From a virus, in the IMG/VR virus record IMGVR_UViG_3300042470_000924, positions 1 to 27,910 of that record: a stretch of DNA of 27,910 bases. One strand, 5' to 3'. Each line of letters opens with the position of its first letter. Position 1 is the stretch's first letter. The notes beneath the pieces are model-generated. The model worked only from the letters and a program-made list of their open reading frames with translations, was not told the DNA's origin and did no database searches. The translations under genes and the position numbers were made by a program. Below, in pieces: positions 23,064 through 27,910 of this stretch.

Positions 23064-23444
23064 ATGACAACTTTAAACTACAATGATCTTTCTGCTTTTA
23101 CCAAAGGCTATATCGATGCGATGTTTTTTTCAGCGGATGATTATCTTTCCCCAGAACTGGGATTTAATGATCTGACCGATGAAACTTTGGCCACGATTGT
23201 AGGGGATTGCGCTGGGTTTGAAGTATCAAACAATGATCTTTTAAACCAAGCAGGAACACCTACAGAGAATGGGCACGATTTTTGGGTGGCTCGTAATCGT
23301 GAGCTGACAGAGTTTTGGAGCTGGAATCGTTTTTGCCCAAAAAATGTGGGGGACGCTTTGCTGAGCGCGTCTCGTAAATACGCGGAGCAATCTTTAGCCC
23401 AAGGTGATGATGGCTTTTTATATCTTGAGCAAGGGAGGGCTTGA
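23064..23444 (+). CDS. small acidic early phage protein
   Basis: 126-residue acidic protein. The central block GHDFWVARNRELTEFW (about residues 70-85), followed by GDALLSASRKYAEQSL, matches a pattern I know from unnamed proteins common in phages of many proteobacteria, where DFW--RN is followed by a GD-L helix. No catalytic residues are recognised. It is the first gene behind P2 with an AAAGGAAACC site. Acidic composition could fit DNA mimicry or inhibitor roles, but this is speculative. Confidence 0.8.
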   Translation: MTTLNYNDLSAFTKGYIDAMFFSADDYLSPELGFNDLTDETLATIVGDCAGFEVSNNDLLNQAGTPTENGHDFWVARNRELTEFWSWNRFCPKNVGDALLSASRKYAEQSLAQGDDGFLYLEQGRA

Positions 23445-23496
23445 GAGTAGCCGAAACAACACAGCAATCGTTTAACTCAACAAAGGAAACCAAACC

Positions 23497-23688
23497 ATGA
23501 ACCCCAAAATCATCCTAAAAATCACCAGAGGCAACGGCGGATACGTGCTGGGATACCTTGTCAAATCAAACGGCAAAATCCTGTTCACAAAACGTGAATC
23601 GTCGCAATTTGTTAGCAGACAGGCCGCCCAATACTACGGGCAGTGCATCATCAAAGAAGCAAACCAACTGGGATACTTCCCCGTTTAA
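23497..23688 (+). CDS. 63-residue early protein, paralogue of the 21885 gene
   Basis: Same length as, and about 43% identical by eye to, the product at 21885-22076, with conserved LKI, VKS, KRE, FVS, II-EA and GY-PV. It is basic and has no membrane segment. Its codons are G+C-richer than those of its paralogue, so the two copies either diverged long ago or arrived separately. It is the second gene behind P2, with an AAAGGAAACCAAACC leader, and ends just before P3. Function unknown. Confidence 0.75.
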   Translation: MNPKIILKITRGNGGYVLGYLVKSNGKILFTKRESSQFVSRQAAQYYGQCIIKEANQLGYFPV

Positions 23689-23705
23689 ATGATGCAATTT
23701 CTTCC

Positions 23706-23734
23706 TTGACAGACTGCAAGTATTGCCGTATTGT
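23706..23734 (+). promoter_or_regulatory. early promoter P3 with degenerate operator O3
   Basis: TTGACA (23706-23711), a 17-bp spacer and TATTGT (23729-23734, 4 of 6). The spacer contains CTGCAAGTATTGCCG (23714-23728), which keeps most of the P2 palindrome. Upstream GATGCAATTTCTTCC (23691-23705) differs from the P2 flank at one base, so P2 and P3 look like duplicates. Confidence 0.75.
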
Positions 23735-23764
23735 ATATCTATCATCAACAAAAGGAAACCAACC

Positions 23765-24154
23765 ATGACCAACATCGAAAACATAGAAGACAACATCGAA
23801 TCCCTGGAAAACAGCTTGGAAAAGGCAAAAGCCGAGCTAGAATTTTCTAAATTCCTTTCGTGCTTTGAAGAGTTTATCCCAGACCCAAAAGGATCAACCG
23901 AATACAATTATTACAAATACCAAGCCCATAAAGACACACACCCAAACCGAATTGTTCAGTTTGCCTTAAAAGGCCGTCAATTTTTCATATCTGAACGTAT
24001 TTTACGTAGTTTGCGTTTCACATGGCATGATAAAACCCGCACTATCACAATCCCTATTGATAAAAAAACAAACGAATTTCTTAAAGATTTAAAGGGTGTC
24101 TTAGAAAAACATAAGGATACTTTGGGCCCTATCACAAATCATTCACCAGAATAA
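23765..24154 (+). CDS. unknown early protein
   Basis: 129-residue protein; the ATG at 23765 is used because of the AAAGGAAACCAACC leader. The N-terminal 30 residues form an acidic helix (NIEDNIESLENSLEKAKAEL), probably coiled coil. The remainder contains KDTHPNRIVQFALKGRQFFI (about 60-79) and a basic-aromatic block (RSLRFTWHDKTRTITIPI). No recognised domain. It is the first gene of the P3 transcript, which also contains the HTH-pentapeptide gene. Confidence 0.72.
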   Translation: MTNIENIEDNIESLENSLEKAKAELEFSKFLSCFEEFIPDPKGSTEYNYYKYQAHKDTHPNRIVQFALKGRQFFISERILRSLRFTWHDKTRTITIPIDKKTNEFLKDLKGVLEKHKDTLGPITNHSPE

Positions 24155-24165
24155 GGAAACCAATC

Positions 24166-24603
24166 ATGACCGACGAAAACCCCTTAAAAACCCATTGCCT
24201 TGACGCACTAGAGGCACAACTTAATCGCAATCTTTTTGAAACAGAGCATGAAACCCTAGACGTGATCTGCAATCTTTTGCCGCTGTATTATCACAGCCGC
24301 ACGGGGGAACCGCTTTATCCCAAGGTCAATGTTGCTCCGTCCCTTAGAAAGCTCGCTTTAACATGGACTTTGCCTAGTATTGCTTACAATACATTTTCAA
24401 TAAATTTTGGTGACGAAACCATCACAAACTATGTCATCAAAACACCTTATGAAAACAAAGAAGTGCATCAAAAATTCTATCCAGACCTAGACAAAAGAAA
24501 GGAAATGGAGCCAGCTTTTTTGTCGGGCCTATATAAAGCCTACACCGATTTTTTTCTCGATCCCGACTATGAATCAAAACCCCAAAGGAACCACCACAAA
24601 TGA
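24166..24603 (+). CDS. unknown early protein
   Basis: 145-residue protein with AAGGAAACCAATC before the ATG. The N-terminal helix (LKTHCLDALEAQLNRNLFET) is followed by LLPLYYHSRTG and a beta section (LALTWTLPSIAYNTFSINFG, DETITNYVIKTP). The C-terminal part is acidic-helical. No motif was recognised. Its stop overlaps the start of the HTH-pentapeptide gene (ATGA 24600-24603), so the two proteins are probably made in linked amounts. Confidence 0.72.
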   Translation: MTDENPLKTHCLDALEAQLNRNLFETEHETLDVICNLLPLYYHSRTGEPLYPKVNVAPSLRKLALTWTLPSIAYNTFSINFGDETITNYVIKTPYENKEVHQKFYPDLDKRKEMEPAFLSGLYKAYTDFFLDPDYESKPQRNHHK

Positions 24604-25220
24604 CACCCGAACATTTTAAACAAGCAAGGCTACACTTAGGTGTCAGCCAAACAAGACTATGCGCCCTTGTGGGTAAATGCGTGCGCACGATCCGATCCTA
24701 TGAATCCGGCGAATACCCCATCCCCAAATCCATGGAGTTACTCATCAAGCATCTTGTTACACAAAAGGATCAACATCCTTCAGAAAAGGTTTATTTCACA
24801 GGATGCGAATTGGCCACGGCCTATTACCAAGGCCGGAGAGATTTTAGAGGCATTATCCTTACGGAATCAGGCTTTTCAGGAAATGAAAAAACAGACTTTT
24901 CGTATGCCGACTTTTCAGGTTCTGATTTTAGCGGGCATCGACTTAAAGTTAGCTTTCACAAGTCAAAACTCACCAACTGCAATTTTAATAAAGCCAACCT
25001 TTCTGGCGTATATGCTGGAGGCGCAGATTTTACAGGATCAAATTTCACGGATTGCGATCTTTCAGACAGTTACTTAGATGAAACTATTTTTAATCACTGC
25101 AACTTTACAAATTCCAACTTTTATGGTGCCCAGTGGTTTAAAAAAGCATCGTTTAAAGGTGCCGTTTTTAGCAATACTTTGTTTCCCGATAAAACCCGTA
25201 GGACTGGCAAAGGAGTATAA
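24600..25220 (+). CDS. fusion of XRE-type helix-turn-helix and pentapeptide-repeat domain
   Basis: 206-residue protein. Residues about 4-52 are a Cro/C1-type helix-turn-helix (FKQARLHLGVSQTRLCALVG, then RTIRSYESGEYPIPKSMELL), with the VSQ turn at 15-17 and recognition helix about 26-34. After a linker, residues about 78-195 are some 20 pentapeptide repeats. Central Phe or Leu occurs every five residues (for example 124, 129, 134, 144, 149, 154, 164, 169, 174), with small residues two before (ADFSG, SDFSG, ANLSG, ADFTG, SNFTD). Such repeats form a right-handed four-sided helix; some family members (Qnr, MfpA) imitate DNA and bind gyrase. A DNA-binding head plus possible DNA-mimic tail suggests a regulator. 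No target is shown. Confidence 0.85.
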   Translation: MTPEHFKQARLHLGVSQTRLCALVGKCVRTIRSYESGEYPIPKSMELLIKHLVTQKDQHPSEKVYFTGCELATAYYQGRRDFRGIILTESGFSGNEKTDFSYADFSGSDFSGHRLKVSFHKSKLTNCNFNKANLSGVYAGGADFTGSNFTDCDLSDSYLDETIFNHCNFTNSNFYGAQWFKKASFKGAVFSNTLFPDKTRRTGKGV

Positions 25221-25222
25221 CC

Positions 25223-25477
25223 ATGATCCAAAATAACATTCTCACTTTTTCAATGATTGACAATCTCATCAATCAAATCTTTGGACAAACCGATGACCGC
25301 GAAAAACTGCAAGCCTTCGCCGCTCGCATTCTACTAGAGCAACAGAAACTCAATAGCCCCTGCCTAGGCAACAAATGGGGTAAAGAACACGCAGAAACGT
25401 CTTACGTCTCGCCAGAATACAACCCCTATAGTCCTTTTAAATTCCCCATTATGAACCACCAAATTAAAGGAGCATAA
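25223..25477 (+). CDS. small unknown early protein
   Basis: 84-residue protein. A helical N terminus (SMIDNLINQIFGQTDDREKL) is followed by QAFAARILLEQQKLNS and an aromatic-Pro tail (YVSPEYNPYSPFKFPIMNHQ). The AAAGGAGTATAACC site lies across the end of the HTH-pentapeptide gene, two bases away, so the genes are coupled. Not recognised. Confidence 0.68.
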   Translation: MIQNNILTFSMIDNLINQIFGQTDDREKLQAFAARILLEQQKLNSPCLGNKWGKEHAETSYVSPEYNPYSPFKFPIMNHQIKGA

Positions 25478-25479
25478 CC

Positions 25480-25710
25480 ATGAACACCATCTACATCCAA
25501 AAACTACGCGACCTCGGTTTTTACACGCGCTGCATGGTGCAAATGGAAGAACACGGACACAAGGCCCTTTTTGTCAACGAGGAAGGCCGCAGAGCATCTG
25601 TAACGCTGGCAGAGTGCAAGGTGGAGATCAGAAACATCAACCATGACCTGATGATGCTTAAAACGTCCCTACCGCGTGAATGGACAGAACACCACAAGCA
25701 CGTATCGTGA
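25480..25710 (+). CDS. small unknown early protein
   Basis: 76-residue soluble protein with AAAGGAGCATAACC before the ATG, nearly the same leader as the gene before (AAAGGAGTATAACC). It shows possible beta strands (YTRCMVQMEEHGHKALFVNE, RASVTLAECKVEI) and a helical end. It stops in the repeated CGTGAGGGG element just before the next gene. Not recognised. Confidence 0.68.
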   Translation: MNTIYIQKLRDLGFYTRCMVQMEEHGHKALFVNEEGRRASVTLAECKVEIRNINHDLMMLKTSLPREWTEHHKHVS

Positions 25711-25717
25711 GGGGAAT

Positions 25718-25939
25718 ATGGACAACAAAGAACACCTTAAAAAAGCCCTGTTTTTGACAGGCTACCTCTTAAAAAACATGGGAAACTTTTTCCTGATAAT
25801 CCTTTTGCCCATCTTGGCATTGTATTATATCGCTGGCATGACTGAAGACGCAGAAAAAATTATCAAAGTTTTGCCGTTTCCGATCCTGTGCCATGCTCTC
25901 AGATTTTTCTGTAACCGCACTCTTAATCAATTATCGTGA
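25718..25939 (+). CDS. small one-TM membrane protein
   Basis: 73-residue protein; the ATG at 25718 has GAGGGGAAT before it. A charged N terminus is followed by one strong hydrophobic segment (GNFFLIILLPILALYYIAGM, about residues 22-41), a short acidic turn and a second moderately hydrophobic part (IIKVLPFPILCHALRFF). Small phage membrane proteins of this sort include lysis inhibitors and superinfection-exclusion factors, but nothing specific is recognised. Confidence 0.65.
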   Translation: MDNKEHLKKALFLTGYLLKNMGNFFLIILLPILALYYIAGMTEDAEKIIKVLPFPILCHALRFFCNRTLNQLS

Positions 25940-25946
25940 GGGGACT

Positions 25947-26276
25947 ATGAAATACGGACAAGAATTGCTTGATCTAATCAACTATGTTGCATCATTAAAA
26001 AATGAAAATTATTTTTTTGAGATATATATAGAATGCCCTGCAAAAGAAAATATCGCCTTTCGTTTTGTATCGCGCACTGTTTTTGACCAAAAATTTCCAG
26101 ATTCTGCAAACGTTCACGAAACGCTTTTTTGTAAATCAGAGGAATTAAATGCCGATACTGTTATCGCTTGGTTGCACCAACAAAAAAACAATCTTGACCA
26201 AAAAATAGCAGAAATCCGCATAAGAGAACAACTTAAAAAACAATACACATCTCCCAAAAGAAAGCCAGCACTATGA
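25947..26276 (+). CDS. unknown early protein
   Basis: 109-residue protein starting at 25947, with the same TATCGTGAGGGGA-TATG initiation element as the gene before. The N-terminal half looks alpha-beta (YGQELLDLINYVASLKNENY, FFEIYIECP). The C-terminal half is a charged helix (QQKNNLDQKIAEIRIREQLK) with a basic tail (SPKRKPAL). Its stop overlaps the next ATG (26273-26276). Not recognised. Confidence 0.68.
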   Translation: MKYGQELLDLINYVASLKNENYFFEIYIECPAKENIAFRFVSRTVFDQKFPDSANVHETLFCKSEELNADTVIAWLHQQKNNLDQKIAEIRIREQLKKQYTSPKRKPAL

Positions 26277-26539
26277 AAAGCCCATCCTTTTACATCATCC
26301 TTGATCTGTTTTTTATCCTTTTGTCTTTGCTGCTATGCTCAGGCTTTTTGTACCTGCTTAAAAATGACGATGGCACATCCCTACCTTTGCCCGTGATCCT
26401 AGCCCCTGTGGGCGTTGGCCTAGCCAGCCTGTGCCTTTGCATTGCCCTAGCATCCCTTGCCGATTCCATCCACTTCTTCATGAAACGAAAACGCCGCAAA
26501 CAACCCGAAGAAAAAAACGTTTACTCAATCTTGGACTAA
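26273..26539 (+). CDS. small two-TM membrane protein
   Basis: 88-residue protein. Hydrophobic segments at about residues 7-29 (FYIILDLFFILLSLLLCSGF) and 40-66 (PVILAPVGVGLASLCLCIAL) are joined by a short polar loop. A strongly basic cytoplasmic-type tail follows (MKRKRRKQPEEKN). The hairpin topology with both ends inside is like a holin or a membrane exclusion protein. It lies in the early operon, not the lysis cassette. ATGA overlap with the gene before. Confidence 0.65.
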   Translation: MKSPSFYIILDLFFILLSLLLCSGFLYLLKNDDGTSLPLPVILAPVGVGLASLCLCIALASLADSIHFFMKRKRRKQPEEKNVYSILD

Positions 26540-26543
26540 ACCC

Positions 26544-26675
26544 ATGCAATACGAAATCTACACCCTGATTTATTTACTCAGGGGAGCAATCCTTAAATCC
26601 ATGACCGGAAAACCACTACCAGATGCAGCAAAACCTTTGATTCTAAAACTAAAAAAAGAACTGGAAAATCAATAA
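26544..26675 (+). CDS. 43-residue small protein
   Basis: Short frame fitting exactly between its neighbours: it starts four bases after the previous stop and ends in a TAATG overlap with the next start (26675). The product (starting MQYEIYTLIYLLRGAILKSM and ending KLKKELENQ) looks like one amphipathic helix plus a charged helix. The ribosome site is weak, so translation would rely on coupling to the gene upstream. The exact packing is the main support. Confidence 0.55.
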   Translation: MQYEIYTLIYLLRGAILKSMTGKPLPDAAKPLILKLKKELENQ

Positions 26676-27124
26676 TGCGCCCTCTTACGAGAAAAGAATG
26701 CTATGAAAAACTTTGGTCTATTTTTATCTATGAATCAAAAAAAGGATGGTGTGGCAGTGATTATGAAAAAAAAGGATGGACTGATTTTAATAGGGAATTT
26801 GTAAACCCAAAATCCGCAGTAAACACAATGCTTTTTTTGGCGGAACTACCAAAAGATATAGAAAGTCCACTTCCAATTTTTATATCCTGTGACGAAAACA
26901 TACATTTGACGTGGCAAACCTCTCTAGCGCACCGCATAAAACACAGAAAAGAACATTATATTTCAATGCACGTACATGCAAAGGAACAAACAATAACTAT
27001 CAAAGGCACAGCATTCGGAGAACACAAAAAACTTATCGGAACATCTCACGACTTTTCAAACGGCATACCCAAAGAAGTCATTGATTTGTTGCAAGAAATA
27101 ACAGACATAAATTCAAAATACTAA
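26675..27124 (+). CDS. unknown early protein
   Basis: 149-residue protein. The N-terminal region is aromatic and charged (ECYEKLWSIFIYESKKGW, YEKKGWTDFNREFVNPKS). A middle beta region (PLPIFISCDENIHLTWQTSL) and a His-rich segment (AHRIKHRKEHYISMHVHAKE, about residues 84-103) follow. The clustered histidines could bind metal, but no known metal motif is complete. It begins in TAATG overlap with the 43-residue gene. Not recognised. Confidence 0.68.
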   Translation: MRPLTRKECYEKLWSIFIYESKKGWCGSDYEKKGWTDFNREFVNPKSAVNTMLFLAELPKDIESPLPIFISCDENIHLTWQTSLAHRIKHRKEHYISMHVHAKEQTITIKGTAFGEHKKLIGTSHDFSNGIPKEVIDLLQEITDINSKY

Positions 27125-27127
27125 ACC

Positions 27128-27183
27128 ATTTCTTAACCCTTTGTTGGTATGGTTCTTATACATCAACAACAAAGGAGACTACC
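27128..27183 (+). promoter_or_regulatory. possible promoter and ribosome site of the last plus-strand gene
   Basis: TTAACC (27134-27139), 17 bases, then TTATAC (27157-27162): a weak sigma-70-like pair. After it CATCAACAACAAAGGAGACTACC leads to the ATG (in short blocks, with AAAGGAG as ribosome site). No operator palindrome like those at P1-P3 is present. Confidence 0.35.
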
Positions 27184-27483
27184 ATGTTACCGTTTCAATA
27201 CCTCTTTATCGCCGCCGCTGCTATGTGGGGACTATCACAAATAATCCCCGCCAACCACATTCAAATCAAAATGCAAAGCACGTCTGCCTTGATTATGATG
27301 ATGATTGGCATGACCATCACAGGCGTTATCACCATCCCTCAATTCGAGCCTGAGAAACCTCTAAAATACCTTGAACCATCGCAAGCCGTGCTGCGCGAAA
27401 ACAACACTGCCCGTATCAAGCCTATGGACACTTTCGGGCCAGATGACCTTGACCGCGACATCAAACGCTTAGGGAAATACTAA
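27184..27483 (+). CDS. small two-TM membrane protein, last gene of the plus-strand group
   Basis: 99-residue protein with an excellent AAAGGAG site. There are two hydrophobic segments: about residues 4-22 (FQYLFIAAAAMWGLSQIIP) and 32-52 (STSALIMMMIGMTITGVITI). A polar C-terminal tail of about 45 residues (EPEKPLKYLEPSQAVLRENN) follows. The first segment could be a signal anchor. It ends directly before an intrinsic terminator, so it closes the operon. Not recognised; a phage membrane or exclusion protein is possible. Confidence 0.7.
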   Translation: MLPFQYLFIAAAAMWGLSQIIPANHIQIKMQSTSALIMMMIGMTITGVITIPQFEPEKPLKYLEPSQAVLRENNTARIKPMDTFGPDDLDRDIKRLGKY

Positions 27484-27488
27484 AAGGA

Positions 27489-27517
27489 AAAAGGGACGGT
27501 TTTTAATCGTCCCTTTT
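27489..27517 (+). terminator. intrinsic terminator closing the plus-strand early group
   Basis: AAAAGGGACG (27489-27498), a nine-base loop and CGTCCCTTTT (27508-27517): a perfect 10-bp stem with an A-rich left arm and T-rich right arm. It starts five bases after the stop of the last plus-strand gene. The symmetry lets it also stop transcripts arriving from the minus-strand gene on the right. Confidence 0.85.
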
Positions 27518-27652
27518 AAACAAACCCCGTTAGGTGCTTAGGGCTTGTTAAGGCTGTCTGTTTTGCATCCTCTCAAGACAACCAGAGTAACCAATAAGAC
27601 CGACCGAGTATTCCCAGTCCAAAATCTTTATTGGTCAGTGTACACCAAAAAC
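27518..27652. other. intergenic stretch with an inverted repeat
   Basis: No gene is supported. ACCAATAA (27590-27597) and TTATTGGT (27628-27635) form an 8-bp inverted repeat around 30 bases. This could be a recombination or binding site. No tRNA, promoter or direct repeat was identified. Confidence 0.35.
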
Positions 27653-27910
27653 TTAATCACTTTTTGTCACGGATTGCAAGGCTTCTTTTCCCAATCTGGC
27701 TTGTTCTTCCTGCATAAATTCCTTTATCCATGGCGTGTCCTCTTCAGGATTCCGAACACCAAATTCCCTAAGAATCTCTAATCCCAAAACCAGCAAATCA
27801 TCATCATCAGCCATAGGTGATAGATACCCATATCTTGTGCGACGATGACCAAACAAATCATCAATCACATTAACGATTCTGTCTTCTAAAGTCTCCATCA
27901 ATTCTGCCAC
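27653..27910 (-). CDS. unknown acidic protein, possibly cut by window end
   Basis: 85 visible residues on the minus strand. The frame is open to the last base: the codon at 27910-27908 is GTG, and an ATG follows four codons later (27898-27896), so either could be the start, or the gene could continue outside. The protein is acidic, with helices such as LMETLEDRIVNVIDDLFGHR and WIKEFMQEEQARLGKEALQS around a DDDDLLVLGLEIL segment. No motif was recognised. It converges on the terminator at 27489-27517. Whether it is phage or host cannot be decided. Confidence 0.55.
   Translation of the reverse strand: MAELMETLEDRIVNVIDDLFGHRRTRYGYLSPMADDDDLLVLGLEILREFGVRNPEEDTPWIKEFMQEEQARLGKEALQSVTKSD

Noticed and set aside
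27545-27781. 78-residue plus-strand gene at the right end
   Set aside because: Overlaps the minus-strand gene, has no ribosome site, and reads like noise.
1-27910. Integrase, transposase or IS element
   Set aside because: No tyrosine or serine recombinase motif, DDE transposase or flanking terminal repeats were recognised.

Overview
The window is most of a tailed-phage (or prophage) genome with a P22-like, short-tailed (podovirus) structural module. Recognisable parts are a PBSX-type large terminase, a P22-type portal (717 aa against 725 in P22), a P22-type coat protein, gp4-like and gp10-like tail-machine proteins, and three large internal/ejection-type proteins. Base composition is moderately low in G+C (about 40-45% in sampled lines, by eye). 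The host is not identified. The ERF protein's SSB-like tail (LDDEIPY) and the 3TM holin resembling the gene-transfer-agent type hint at an alphaproteobacterium, but this is only a suggestion. No integrase, CI-like repressor, replication helicase or tRNA was seen, so the genome probably continues beyond both ends.

Layout. (1) 1-2696, plus strand: the end of an ERF single-strand annealing gene, then a tightly packed lysis cassette (small one-TM protein, GH24 lysozyme, two unknown genes, 3TM-type holin) chained by ATGA overlaps. (2) 21719 down to 2697, minus strand: the virion operon in the order TerS, TerL, portal, scaffold, coat, small decoration-like protein, gp4, gp10, a small structural protein, a GNAT acetyltransferase, three ejection-type proteins, a tail fibre with a head-binding-like domain, and a run of small appendage or membrane genes. 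That run ends with a G+C-rich LamG-like gene, a nine-repeat beta protein and a 13-residue Lys/Gly peptide. One plus-strand gene (19662-20051) sits antisense between portal and terminase. (3) 21885-27483, plus strand: about 15 small, mostly unrecognised early-type genes. (4) The last 260 bases hold a minus-strand gene that reaches the window edge.

The early region is the least explained part. Three promoters (21806, 22976, 23706) share a TTGACA -35 box and a 17-bp spacer containing the same palindrome (CTGCAATAATTGCAG or a degenerate copy). One regulator probably controls them together. They drive a pair of paralogous 63-aa proteins, other small genes with a stereotyped AAAGGAAACCAA leader, and a 206-aa protein that fuses a Cro/XRE-type helix-turn-helix to about 20 pentapeptide repeats. 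Between the first two promoters lies a roughly 450-bp gene-free stretch rich in hairpins and competing complementary segments.

The inferred programme is that the plus-strand early genes are expressed from the operator-bearing promoters, the divergent minus-strand late operon is then switched on from near 21.75 kb, and lysis comes from the plus-strand cassette that converges on the late operon at 2696/2697.
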